Below, in pieces: positions 5,802 to 14,555 of a DNA stretch of 17,905 bases. The notes under the pieces were generated by a model. That model was not told the origin of the DNA. It searched no databases and worked only from the letters and a program-made list of their open reading frames with translations. Numbering within the stretch: the first letter of the stretch is position 1; each line of letters opens with the position of its first letter. This DNA is from Thermoplasmata archaeon M9B2D (GTDB lineage Archaea > Thermoplasmatota > E2 > DHVEG-1). The stretch is taken from the NCBI GenBank assembly GCA_002900555.1, contig MUGD01000031.1, positions 1 to 17,905 on the forward strand, given 5' to 3'. The translations under genes were made by a program, and so were the position numbers.

Positions 5802-7759
5802 TGCGTCGCATCGGTGTTTTCGTCTGTCACTGCGGGATTAACATCGCACAGAACGTTGACGTCAAAGCACTCACCGAGTACGCCAGCCAACTCCATGGCG
5901 TGGCTGTCGCAAAAGAGTACAAATACATGTGTTCCGACGTGGGCGCGAGCCTTATCAAAGATAGCATCAAGGAGTTTAAACTCGACGGTGTGGTCATCGC
6001 ATCCTGCTCACCACGGATGCATGAGCATACGTTCCGCCGTGTCGCCAATGACGGCGGGGTGAACCCCTACCAAGTCGAGATTTCAAACATCCGGGAACAA
6101 TGCTCATGGGCACATACCAACAGAGAGCAAGCGACTGAGAAAGCAAAATACCTGGTTCGTAGTGCCGTTTCAAAAGCACTCGCCCTTGAACCGTTAAAAC
6201 CATCCAAGTTAAAAGTCATTCCTGAGGCGCTGGTGATCGGTGGGGGCATCGCAGGGATCCAGACCGCCCTTGATCTCGCTGATGATGGATTCAAGGTCCA
6301 TCTGGTGGAACGGGACCCAAGCATCGGTGGCCACATGGCTCAGCTTGATAAGACCTTTCCGACTCTTGATTGTTCATCCTGTATTCTTACCCCAAAGATG
6401 ATGGAAGTTGCTAACCATGAGAACATTGAACTATTCAGTTACTCCGAGGTTGTCAGTGTCGAAGGAAGCATCGGGAATTACACTGTGAAGATAAAAAAGA
6501 AACCACGCTACATAGATATCGATAAGTGCACGGGATGCGGTGATTGTGCCACCTCGTGTCGACTCAAAGACAGAATCGTCAGTGAATTTAACCAAGGCAT
6601 GGGGAAGCGAGGAGCCGCCTACATGCCATTCCCCCAAGCAGTTCCCTTAAAATACACTATCGATGACAAGACATGCCTGTTTCTCACTAAAGGCAAATGC
6701 GGGGATGAACCCCTCTGCAAAAAAGCATGCGCTCAAGGTGCCATTCATTTTGATCAAAAGGAAGAAACTGTAGAACGTAAGGTCGGTGCTATCATAGTTG
6801 CCACCGGCTATGACCTCATGGATCCCAAAGCGGTGTATGAATACGGCTATGCTCAATCCCCTGATGTAATCACCACCATGGAAATGGAGCGATTAATCAG
6901 CTCTTCCGGCCCCACTAAAGGGGAAATCCTACGACCATCGAACCAGCAGAAACCAAAGAGTGTTACCTTTATCCTCTGCGTCGGCTCCCGTGACGAGACC
7001 CAGTGTACCTGGTGCTGTCGAATCGGATGCATGAGTGCATTAAAACAAGTCTATCTCCTTCGTGAGAAACTGGGGGAAAACGTTGAAATTAACCTTTGCT
7101 ACAACGACTTACGCTCCTATGGAAAAGGCTACGAGGAGTTCTACCGCAAGGTCCGAGGCATGCAGACGAACCTGTTCCGAGGACGCCCCTCAGAAATACG
7201 CGTACTGAAAGAGAATCTCAAAATCGATATTTTTGATACGACCACAAACAAGCTCTTTGAAATCACCACCGACATGGTCGTCCTTGTCCCCGCGATGATG
7301 CCACGGGCTGATGCCACAGAGTTTGCACGACTGCTGCATCTCACCCTAAGCGGTGATGGGTTCTTCCTAGAGGCCCATCCGAAGCTTCGCCCGGTAGATA
7401 CCTTTGTCAACGGGATTTTCATCGCTGGATGCTGCCAGGCACCAAAAGACATCCAGGATACGGTTTCACAGGCAAGTGCAGCGGCGTCACGAGCGGCAAC
7501 CATTCTATCTAAAGAAGAACTGGAGATAGACCCGCTGATTGCGATGGTCGACGAGGATGCATGCACCGGATGTGGTATCTGCGTGGAGGTCTGTCCCTAT
7601 GAGGCTCGGACGTTAAATGAACGGAAAAAAATCGCCGAGGTCAACGATGCCTTGTGCGCTGGCTGCGGTGCCTGTATCGCCGCCTGCCCAAGTAACGCTT
7701 CGATTCATAAGAATTTCACAAAAAAACAACTGCTGAATATGGTTGACGACATCATGTGA
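5801..7759 (+). CDS. hdrA: Heterodisulfide reductase subunit A, single-module
   Basis: This 652-residue FAD and Fe-S protein is the size of methanogen HdrA, the flavin-based electron-bifurcating subunit. Its domains in order are as follows. The N-terminal domain (1-135) starts G-V-F-V-C9-H-C11-G-I-N-I and holds S-C-S-P-R-M-H-E. The FAD-binding loop is V-I-G-G-G-I-A-G (about 145-152), followed by the flavin-proximal D190-C191-S-S-C194 motif. An inserted dicluster ferredoxin has C243/246/249/253 and C292/300/306/310. A C-terminal dicluster ferredoxin has C588/591/594/598 and C619/622/625/629. All are intact. At the flavin-proximal position where some methanogens have selenocysteine, this protein has Cys (C194). 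It completes a canonical hdrCBA trio. The following fusion gene starts 10 nt after its stop. Confidence 0.95.
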   Translation: MRRIGVFVCHCGINIAQNVDVKALTEYASQLHGVAVAKEYKYMCSDVGASLIKDSIKEFKLDGVVIASCSPRMHEHTFRRVANDGGVNPYQVEISNIREQCSWAHTNREQATEKAKYLVRSAVSKALALEPLKPSKLKVIPEALVIGGGIAGIQTALDLADDGFKVHLVERDPSIGGHMAQLDKTFPTLDCSSCILTPKMMEVANHENIELFSYSEVVSVEGSIGNYTVKIKKKPRYIDIDKCTGCGDCATSCRLKDRIVSEFNQGMGKRGAAYMPFPQAVPLKYTIDDKTCLFLTKGKCGDEPLCKKACAQGAIHFDQKEETVERKVGAIIVATGYDLMDPKAVYEYGYAQSPDVITTMEMERLISSSGPTKGEILRPSNQQKPKSVTFILCVGSRDETQCTWCCRIGCMSALKQVYLLREKLGENVEINLCYNDLRSYGKGYEEFYRKVRGMQTNLFRGRPSEIRVLKENLKIDIFDTTTNKLFEITTDMVVLVPAMMPRADATEFARLLHLTLSGDGFFLEAHPKLRPVDTFVNGIFIAGCCQAPKDIQDTVSQASAAASRAATILSKEELEIDPLIAMVDEDACTGCGICVEVCPYEARTLNERKKIAEVNDALCAGCGACIAACPSNASIHKNFTKKQLLNMVDDIM

Positions 7760-7769
7760 GTTTTATAAT

Positions 7770-10700
7770 ATGACAAAAGAAAAAAGACAAAAGACCACGA
7801 TCGCCCGTAACCACGGATCGATACTGATAATCGGCGGTGGCATCTCCGGCATCCAGTCATCTCTTGATTTAGCGGATGCAGGATTCAAGGTCTATCTGGT
7901 GGACCGCGACCTGTCAATTGGCGGCACCATGACCCAGCTTGATAAAACGTTTCCGACCAACGATTGTGCCATGTGCATTCTTGCGCCAAAGCTCGTATAC
8001 ACGGGACGTCATGAGAACATCTCGATTATCACCAACGCAGAGGTCACCAATGTCGCTGGCGAGGTCGGGAACTTCCATGTTACCCTGAAAAAATACCCAC
8101 GGTACGTTGATCTGACAAAATGTAACGGATGTGGCGACTGCGTTGAACACTGCCCTGTGTCCATGCGATCGGAATTTGATGAAGGACTTGCGACCCATAA
8201 AGCGATCTATCAACCGTTCCCACAAGCGATTCCCAATGTCTTTGCAATTGCGAAAAACGAAGGGACGTCCCCTTGTCGAATCGCATGCCCAGCAGGGTTG
8301 AATGCTCACGCATTTGTCGCCCTCGCCGCTCAGGAGAAATTCGCAGAAGCCTACGAACTTATCAAAGAAACTATCCCGATCCCAGGTTCACTCGGACGCA
8401 TCTGCTATCACCCCTGCGAGACAGACTGCAACAGAAAAGACATCGAAGAGCCGATATCGATTTGTCGTATCAGACGGTTCATCGCTGATTATATCTATGA
8501 GCATCCAGAAGCACTCGCTGAGTATCAAAAAACAAAAACAGAAAAACAACAAGGCAAAGGACCCATTGAAACAAAAAGAGGAAATGGACAGAAGATTGCG
8601 ATCATCGGCGCGGGACCGACAGGGTTGACCGCTGCTTACGACCTTTCCAAGAAAGGCTACAAACCAGTTATCTTTGAGGCGGAGAAATACAGCGGCGGCA
8701 TGCTTCATTACGGGGTACCTGACTACCGACTCCCAAAGGACTATCTTCATAAAGAATTCGATACTCTCTGTGAACAACAACAAATCGAAATTAAAAATAA
8801 TCAGAAATTAGGCAGGGACTTCACCATAGTTGATCTCAAGAAACAAGGGTTCAAAGCGGTTCTGCTTGCCATCGGCGCCCATAAGACTCGTGCAACAGGA
8901 ATTGAATGCTGCACCGGGACTGACACCTGCGTCCTTGAAGGAGTCGAATATCTCAAACAGCTCAACAGGAACATGATCGCCCCTGAATATTTCAAGGGGA
9001 AAACCATCCTGGTGATCGGCGGTGGGAATGTCGCCATGGACTCGGCACGTACTGCAAGACGTCTTGGGGGAAACGTCACTGTCATCTATCGACGTTCCAT
9101 AAAAGAAATGCCAGCGCACAGGGAAGAAATCCAGCAGGCAGAAGAGGAAGGCATCATCTTTAACTTTTTGACCGCACCAACAAAATTACATAAAACAGAG
9201 AAACAAACATGTCTGCAGTGCGTAAAAATGCAGCTTGGGGCACCGGATGCATCAGGAAGACGACGACCGGTTGTCGTCCCAAACTCAGAACATGATGTTG
9301 CTTGTGACTATGTGATCTTTGCCATCGGCCAGGAGCTTGACACAAAACTCATGGAAGAAAACAATATCAACCTCAATAAATCAGGCTTCATCGAGGTAGA
9401 CCCTCTTACGTTACAGACGTCCCAAGAGGGTGTGTTCGCTGGTGGTGACGCGGTCACCGGCCCTGCATCCGCTGTTGAGGCAATCGCAGCAGGGCATATC
9501 GCTGCAGAGTCAATCAATCGATTTCTCAACAATGAAGACCTGCTAGCAGGTCGAGAAAAAAAAGAACAAAAAAAAGCTGAGATCCCCAAGGAATCACTAC
9601 GGATTCCACAAGCACGTGAACAACCACCAATAATTACCCTGGAGGAACGGGTGACGTCATTTCGCGAAGTCGACCTGGGCCTCACCAAGGATCAAGTGGT
9701 CCGTGAGGCGCAACGATGCTTGAATTGCGCGGGATGCTGCGATTGTCAACAGTGTGTATTGTACTGCGGACCTGATGCCATTGACCATCAGATGAAAGAG
9801 ACAACGGAGAGCATTGATGTCGGTGCCGTGATCGTTTCCCCGGGTTTTGCGGAGTACACACCCCCAAAAGCGGATAGCTACGGCTATCAGGTATACCCGA
9901 ACGTGCTCACCAGTATTGAATTTGAACGGATGCTTTCTGCCTCAGGTCCGTACAAAGGGCATATCAAACGGGTTTCAGACGGCAAACCATTGAAAAAAAT
10001 CGCGTGGCTCCAATGTATTGGCTCCCGTGATGAAAGCTGTGATCGGAAATACTGCTCTTCTGTATGCTGCATGTATGCAACCAAGGAGGCTGTGATTGCA
10101 AAGGAACATGAGCCTGGCGTACAGACCCATATCTATTATATGGATATGCGGTCGTTTGGGAAGGATTTCGATAAGTATTTCGACCGGGCACAAAACGAGT
10201 ATGGTGTCGTGTACCGTAGGTGCCGAATCCCAAAAATCGAACAAGATAGGAAAACAAAACAGTTGACCATCCGCTATGTTGATGAGAAAGGACTGCTGCA
10301 AAGCGAAACCTATGATATGGTGGTGCTTTCCGTCGGGCTGCAACCCTGTGCTGCCCTAGGGCATCTTAGCAAGGCATTAGAGATCAATTTGAACCAGTAC
10401 GGGTTCATCGAGACAGAGACATTTTCCCCTGTTTCTACCTCACGACCGGGTGTGTTTGCATCAGGGACGGTGACAGAACCAAAGGATATCCCTGAGAGTG
10501 TGACACAAGCGTCCGCAGCTGCAGCAGAAGCAGCAAAAACCATCGCGGATGCACGGGGGACCGAGGTCGTCGAGAAGATTTACCCTGTGGAGCGCGACAT
10601 CAAATCGGAGTTCCCCCGAGTTGGCGTGTTTGTCTGTCATTGTGGTATTAACATTGCTGGTATCGTGGATGTGAAAAAAGTTGTTGAGATTGCAAAGACT

Positions 10701-12287
10701 CTCCCCTATGTTGTGTATTCCGATGATACGTTATTTACCTGTTCCCAGGATTCGCAGGAGAAAATAAAGGAAAAGATAAAGGAATTGAATCTCAACCGCG
10801 TGGTCATCGCTTCATGCACACCACGGACCCATGAACCGTTGTTTCAGGATACGCTACGTCAGGTCGGGTTGAATCCACATTTGTTTGAGATGGCGAACCT
10901 TCGTGACCAGAACTCCTGGGTCCATAAGGAGGACCCGGGAAGTGCGACAGAGAAGGCGATCGATGCCGTGAGGATGGCGGTCGCGAAATCCTCTGATTTG
11001 TACCCGGTGCGTCACATGCAGATCCCGGTTCTTGCAAGTGCACTGGTCATTGGTGGTGGAATCGCGGGGATGACTTCTGCGCTTTCCATCGCAGATCAAG
11101 GCTATCAGGTGTATCTTGTTGAAAAGGAATCGGAGCTTGGTGGTCATCTTAAGGAAATCTATGTTGGAGCCCATGGTGAAAAACCACAGAATCTGCTGAA
11201 ACAGACCGTTGAACAGGTCACCAGCCATCCTCGTATTCAAGTATTCACCCAGACCATGATCCAGCATGTCTCTGGGTATGTCGGTAACTTCTCCACTACA
11301 CTTCAAACAGCAAAAAAAGATCCAAACCAAACCGTACTCCAACATGGGGTTATCATCGTCGCAACCGGTGGATTACCCTATCAACCGAAGGAGTATCAGT
11401 ATAAGAAAAGTGATGATGTCCTTACACAGACCGAATTTGAAAAAGACCTGTTCCTGGAGAAACCATATCTGAAAGATCTTAAGGAAGTTGCGATAATCCA
11501 ATGCGTCGGCTCACGCAATGATGACCATCCGTACTGCAGCAGGGTTTGTTGTTCTGAGGCATTGAAGAACGCGTTGCGGTTCAAGGAACTAAATCCAGAC
11601 GCAACGGTCTACGTCCTCTATAGGGATATCCGTACGTATGGGTTCCGCGAGGATGTCCTCTATCAGAAAGCCCGGAAGAAAGGGATCCTTTTTGTGAGAT
11701 ATGAAGAAAAGGAGGAACCCAAGGTAATCGTCGAGGACGGTAAACTTCTTATAAAAATCAAGGAGCCAATCCTTAGGCACGAACTACATCTGCATCCTGA
11801 TAAACTAATTTTAAGCACTGGGGTCGTCCCTCAGGACAATAAGCTACTTGCACAACTCCTCAAAGTGCCCTTAAACATGGATGGGTTCTATGCAGAAGCT
11901 CATGTGAAATTACGTCCGATTGATTTTTCCGCAGATGGGATATTCCTCTGCGGTCTTGCGCACTCGCCACGGTTTATCGAAGAATCGATTATGCAGGCGA
12001 AGGCGACAGCTGCTCGTGCAGCAACTATACTTTCTAGGAAGTATCTCGAGACCCTCGGTAATATCGCAAGAGTAGTGTCCAGGAACTGCTCGGGATGCCA
12101 GCTGTGTATCGAGGTATGCCCATATGACGCAATCAGCTATGATGAGGAAAAGAAAATTGTTGTGGTTAATGAAATCCTTTGTCAGGGTTGCGGTGCGTGT
12201 TCCGTGGTCTGTCCAAGTGGCACGTCGCAGCAGAACACGTTTACGAAACGTCAGATTATTTCCATGATTGATGCGTGTTTGGAGTAG
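7770..12287 (+). CDS. HdrA::GltD/NfnL::HdrA giant fusion flavoprotein
   Basis: The 1505-residue protein begins directly with an HdrA FAD domain (I-I-G-G-G-I-S-G near 20-30; D65-C66-A-M-C69; cluster C118/121/124/128). At about residue 165 this module is interrupted by a complete NADPH-glutamate-synthase-beta/NfnL-like unit. That unit has Fe-S ligands C169, C173, C212, C216 and C220, an FAD loop I-I-G-A-G-P-T-G at 278-285, and a nucleotide loop V-I-G-G-G-N-V-A near 415 followed by Y-R-R-S, which favours NADPH. HdrA resumes at C656/659/662/666. A second HdrA follows, with N-terminal domain C956-H-C958, FAD loop near 1094, and C-terminal ferredoxins C1440-1450 and C1471-1481. Three FAD sites and one NAD(P) site are predicted. 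I chose ATG 7770, 10 nt after GTGAG; a TTG at 7743 inside hdrA is less likely. The function is probably NAD(P)H-linked bifurcation, by inference. Confidence 0.9.
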   Translation: MTKEKRQKTTIARNHGSILIIGGGISGIQSSLDLADAGFKVYLVDRDLSIGGTMTQLDKTFPTNDCAMCILAPKLVYTGRHENISIITNAEVTNVAGEVGNFHVTLKKYPRYVDLTKCNGCGDCVEHCPVSMRSEFDEGLATHKAIYQPFPQAIPNVFAIAKNEGTSPCRIACPAGLNAHAFVALAAQEKFAEAYELIKETIPIPGSLGRICYHPCETDCNRKDIEEPISICRIRRFIADYIYEHPEALAEYQKTKTEKQQGKGPIETKRGNGQKIAIIGAGPTGLTAAYDLSKKGYKPVIFEAEKYSGGMLHYGVPDYRLPKDYLHKEFDTLCEQQQIEIKNNQKLGRDFTIVDLKKQGFKAVLLAIGAHKTRATGIECCTGTDTCVLEGVEYLKQLNRNMIAPEYFKGKTILVIGGGNVAMDSARTARRLGGNVTVIYRRSIKEMPAHREEIQQAEEEGIIFNFLTAPTKLHKTEKQTCLQCVKMQLGAPDASGRRRPVVVPNSEHDVACDYVIFAIGQELDTKLMEENNINLNKSGFIEVDPLTLQTSQEGVFAGGDAVTGPASAVEAIAAGHIAAESINRFLNNEDLLAGREKKEQKKAEIPKESLRIPQAREQPPIITLEERVTSFREVDLGLTKDQVVREAQRCLNCAGCCDCQQCVLYCGPDAIDHQMKETTESIDVGAVIVSPGFAEYTPPKADSYGYQVYPNVLTSIEFERMLSASGPYKGHIKRVSDGKPLKKIAWLQCIGSRDESCDRKYCSSVCCMYATKEAVIAKEHEPGVQTHIYYMDMRSFGKDFDKYFDRAQNEYGVVYRRCRIPKIEQDRKTKQLTIRYVDEKGLLQSETYDMVVLSVGLQPCAALGHLSKALEINLNQYGFIETETFSPVSTSRPGVFASGTVTEPKDIPESVTQASAAAAEAAKTIADARGTEVVEKIYPVERDIKSEFPRVGVFVCHCGINIAGIVDVKKVVEIAKTLPYVVYSDDTLFTCSQDSQEKIKEKIKELNLNRVVIASCTPRTHEPLFQDTLRQVGLNPHLFEMANLRDQNSWVHKEDPGSATEKAIDAVRMAVAKSSDLYPVRHMQIPVLASALVIGGGIAGMTSALSIADQGYQVYLVEKESELGGHLKEIYVGAHGEKPQNLLKQTVEQVTSHPRIQVFTQTMIQHVSGYVGNFSTTLQTAKKDPNQTVLQHGVIIVATGGLPYQPKEYQYKKSDDVLTQTEFEKDLFLEKPYLKDLKEVAIIQCVGSRNDDHPYCSRVCCSEALKNALRFKELNPDATVYVLYRDIRTYGFREDVLYQKARKKGILFVRYEEKEEPKVIVEDGKLLIKIKEPILRHELHLHPDKLILSTGVVPQDNKLLAQLLKVPLNMDGFYAEAHVKLRPIDFSADGIFLCGLAHSPRFIEESIMQAKATAARAATILSRKYLETLGNIARVVSRNCSGCQLCIEVCPYDAISYDEEKKIVVVNEILCQGCGACSVVCPSGTSQQNTFTKRQIISMIDACLE
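8262..9713 (+). other. GltD/NfnL-like NAD(P)H dehydrogenase module inserted within HdrA
   Basis: This stretch (residues 165-648 of the fusion) is extra compared with the paralogous HdrA half at 14556. In the paralog P-F-P-Q-A-I-P-N is followed within about 20 residues by the C-V-D-C-M-R-C cluster. Here the same P-F-P-Q-A-I-P-N is followed by some 480 residues of GltD-like protein before the matching C-D-C-Q-Q-C cluster. The module carries the N-terminal two-cluster Cys set, FAD and NAD(P) Rossmann folds and the closing G-G-D-A-V-T-G-P-A-S-A-V-E-A flavin motif of the GltD/NfnL family. It is a clean in-frame insertion with no disrupted motif. Confidence 0.85.
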
Positions 12288-12293
12288 GAGAAC

Positions 12294-12743
12294 ATGAATG
12301 AAGAAAAAAAGGACACTAAAAAAGATGGGTTTGAACCAAAAATCGTTGGGTTCCTCTGTAACTGGTGCAGTTACGCAGGCGCTGATCTTGCAGGGACAAG
12401 CCGCATCCAGTACCCACCGAACATACGGATCATCCGGGTTATGTGCTCGGGATCTGTAGATTCTATGTATATCCTTCGTGCGTTACTTGAAGGCGCTGAT
12501 GGCGTGTTTGTCGGCGGGTGTCATCCTGGTGACTGTCACTATATCGATGGGAACTACAAGGCAAGACGACGGATGGTACTTCTTGAAAACATCCTTGGTA
12601 CCCTCGGTCTTGAGAAGGAGCGGGTCTGGCTGCGGTGGATCTCTGCTTCGGAGGGGCAGAAGTTTGCAGATACGATGAAGGAAATGACTGAGGCGATACG
12701 AAACCTAGGACCAAACCCGATCGCAGGACACTGGAATCTGTAA
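12294..12743 (+). CDS. mvhD: MvhD-type 2Fe-2S electron-transfer subunit
   Basis: This 149-residue protein is of the F420-nonreducing hydrogenase delta family. It passes electrons from a dehydrogenase or hydrogenase to HdrA. Conserved cysteines are C22-N-W-C25-S-Y-A-G, C51 in V-M-C-S-G, and C76-H-P-G-D-C81-H-Y. Its length is normal for the family. The GGAG that starts it overlaps the stop region of the fusion gene, leaving a gap of 6 nt. The hydrogenase subunits MvhA and MvhG are not found in the window, so the electron donor must be something else. The FrhB-type protein next door and the GltD module upstream are the obvious candidates. Confidence 0.93.
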   Translation: MNEEKKDTKKDGFEPKIVGFLCNWCSYAGADLAGTSRIQYPPNIRIIRVMCSGSVDSMYILRALLEGADGVFVGGCHPGDCHYIDGNYKARRRMVLLENILGTLGLEKERVWLRWISASEGQKFADTMKEMTEAIRNLGPNPIAGHWNL

Positions 12744-12759
12744 TGGAGAATGAAAAAAA

Positions 12760-13881
12760 ATGACACAAAAAAAATTCAAAGTAGATGACAATGATGTGGT
12801 GAAATCAACCAATGAATTTCTCAGGCAACTGTTGACATCCGGGAAAATACAGGCGTTGCTTGTACCACAACATACCCCCTCAAAGAAAGTCGCGTTCCCG
12901 GTTCTTATCTCTGACCCTAAGAAACTGCATGCTGACATCGTTGCTCCAGTGCTTCCAGTGTCCACTGCTTCAATCGTCTCAAAGATGACCAAGGTACAAC
13001 CACCATCAAAACCTATCGGGGTCGTTATGCGCTCCTGTCAGATCCGTGCGCTCATCGAACTGGTGAAATTAAACCAGGCAAGCCTTTCCAACATCGTCAT
13101 CATCGGGATCGACTGCCCAGGTACATTTCCCATTAACACTTATACCGAGTTTCCTGAGAAGAACACACCGACACAGTTCCTTCTTGAAGCTTTGATAAAA
13201 CATTCTGATCAAGCAGAAAAGTACCTTCGTTCCGCCTGCAGGATCTGCAAGGACCCGATTCCGACGCATGCAGATATTATCCTTGGCTTGTATGGCACCG
13301 ACATCCAAAAAGAGATTGTTGTTGAGGCATCTTCAGAGGTTGGTAAAAGCATCCTTAATGATATAGCTCTCGAGGATGAAAAAGACAATAACGTTCGGGA
13401 GAAAGCAGTCAAAGAAATCCGTGATGAACGGACAAAGAAACATGCCGCCTTCCTGAAAGAAAAAGAGGGTATCAAAGGGATTGAGAAGGTCGCTGAATTT
13501 TTTGATACATGCGTTAACTGCCATAACTGCCGGCAGGCTTGTCCTATCTGTTACTGTAAAGAATGCTTATTCGACTCCTCAGTGTTTGACACTGAGGCGT
13601 ACAAGTTCCTCCGGAAGGCGGAGATCAAAGGGTTATTTAAAATGCCGACCGATGCGTTGCTCTTCCAGCTAGGGCGGATGAACCATATGATCCTCTCATG
13701 TGTGCAGTGCGGCCTATGCGAGCAGGCATGCCCAAATCTAATCCCATTGATGGACGTGTTTATTCCAGTTGCAGACAACGCGCAGAAAGAGTTTGACTAT
13801 CACCCTGGAAAAGATAAAACAGAGAAGATCCCGATGATCGTATATCGGGAGGATGAATTCTTGGAGGTAGGAGAAAAATAA
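12760..13881 (+). CDS. FrhB/FdhB-family flavo-iron-sulfur subunit
   Basis: This 373-residue protein resembles the beta subunits of F420-reducing hydrogenase and formate dehydrogenase, which bind FAD and often F420. Family signs are the central R-S-C-Q-I-R-A-L motif, C160-R-I-C163 followed by A-D-I-I-L-G, the Cys-rich C251-x2-C254-x2-C257-x3-C261-P-I-C264-Y-C266-K-E-C269, and a second cluster C314-x2-C317-x2-C320-x3-C324-P. A Lys/Glu-rich helical stretch (about 205-245) separates the halves. It sits 16 nt after mvhD and 1 nt before the HdrC-like gene, so it is probably a subunit of the same complex. It could be the input or output for F420, but the sequence does not prove F420 use. The family also includes ferredoxin- and NAD-linked members, and HydB in this window is a distant relative. 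Confidence 0.75.
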   Translation: MTQKKFKVDDNDVVKSTNEFLRQLLTSGKIQALLVPQHTPSKKVAFPVLISDPKKLHADIVAPVLPVSTASIVSKMTKVQPPSKPIGVVMRSCQIRALIELVKLNQASLSNIVIIGIDCPGTFPINTYTEFPEKNTPTQFLLEALIKHSDQAEKYLRSACRICKDPIPTHADIILGLYGTDIQKEIVVEASSEVGKSILNDIALEDEKDNNVREKAVKEIRDERTKKHAAFLKEKEGIKGIEKVAEFFDTCVNCHNCRQACPICYCKECLFDSSVFDTEAYKFLRKAEIKGLFKMPTDALLFQLGRMNHMILSCVQCGLCEQACPNLIPLMDVFIPVADNAQKEFDYHPGKDKTEKIPMIVYREDEFLEVGEK

Positions 13882-13882
13882 C

Positions 13883-14551
13883 ATGGATATCATTGACTCA
13901 CGTACGGTCGACCCTCAGTTCAAGTTCCAGATAGCAAACGAGGAGGGTGGCGAAGGCATCCTTAAATGCTTTGCCTGCGGCGCGTGCACCGCCCGATGCC
14001 CTGAGATGGATGTCAAACCAGAGTGGAACCCCCGTGTCATCATCAGAAAAGCACTGCTAGGGCTAAAAGATGAGGTCTTGAGCAGCGAATTTTTCTGGAT
14101 CTGCAGCGCTCACTACCGCTGCCTTGAGAAATGCCCTCAGAAGGTCAACGTTAAAGAGGTCATGAACGCGGTGCGAGACGCTCGTCTTCTTGAGGAACAG
14201 GGAGAGGACATCACCGGAAAAAAGTCAAAGAGGTACCTTGATTTATCGTTTAAATACAAAATATCAGAAACCGAGGCTGGAAAAGACCTCTATGAGTGTT
14301 TCTCCTGTGGGACATGTACGGCAGGCTGCCCCGAGCGGGAGCTTGACCCTTTATACTCACCTCGAAAAGTGATCAAGAACGTGCTGCTGGGGATGAAGGA
14401 TCCGGTGTTCTGTAATAAGTTTGTTGAGATTTGTTCGTCTCATCATCAGTGTCTCACCCAATGCCCGCAAGGGGTGGAGATCCCAAAGCTGATGAATGCG
14501 ATAAAGAACATTGCAATCAAAGAAGGATATCATCGGACAACAAAAGAGTAG
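13883..14551 (+). CDS. Tandem-duplicated HdrC-like protein with His in place of one Cys in each half
   Basis: The 222-residue protein consists of two HdrC-type modules. Module 1 has C29/C32/C35/C39-P then C74-S-A-H77-Y-R-C80-x3-C84-P. Module 2 has C139/C142/C145/C149-P then C184-S-S-H187-H-Q-C190-x3-C194-P. The modules align along their length (N-P-R-V-I-I-R-K-A-L-L-G against S-P-R-K-V-I-K-N-V-L-L-G), so an internal duplication is clear. In both, the second Cys of the second cluster is His, unlike the all-Cys HdrC at 4390. Up to four Fe-S clusters would form a longer wire than normal HdrC. A His ligand or a 3Fe-4S cluster would change potentials. No HdrB is encoded beside it, so it may link HdrA-type subunits to each other or to the HdrB upstream. 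The role is inferred. Confidence 0.85.
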   Translation: MDIIDSRTVDPQFKFQIANEEGGEGILKCFACGACTARCPEMDVKPEWNPRVIIRKALLGLKDEVLSSEFFWICSAHYRCLEKCPQKVNVKEVMNAVRDARLLEEQGEDITGKKSKRYLDLSFKYKISETEAGKDLYECFSCGTCTAGCPERELDPLYSPRKVIKNVLLGMKDPVFCNKFVEICSSHHQCLTQCPQGVEIPKLMNAIKNIAIKEGYHRTTKE

Positions 14552-14555
14552 GTCT

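Noticed and set aside
6371..6382. Possible selenocysteine site in HdrA (as in some methanogens)
   Set aside because: The flavin-proximal position is encoded by TGT and not TGA. No in-frame TGA interrupts any of the HdrA modules.
7743..7769. Alternative TTG start for the fusion protein, overlapping the end of hdrA by 17 bases
   Set aside because: It is a TTG with no Shine-Dalgarno and adds nine residues with no family match. ATG 7770 follows GTGAG at normal spacing.
10854..11345. Long minus-strand open frame (163 codons) opposite the second HdrA module of the fusion
   Set aside because: It lies antisense to strongly conserved HdrA motifs, has no recognisable domain, and is explained by codon composition of the coding strand.
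14511..14555. Alternative TTG start for the HdrA-HdrA protein inside the preceding HdrC-like gene
   Set aside because: The extra 15 residues look unrelated to HdrA. ATG 14556 directly precedes the FAD domain and follows the upstream stop by 4 nt.
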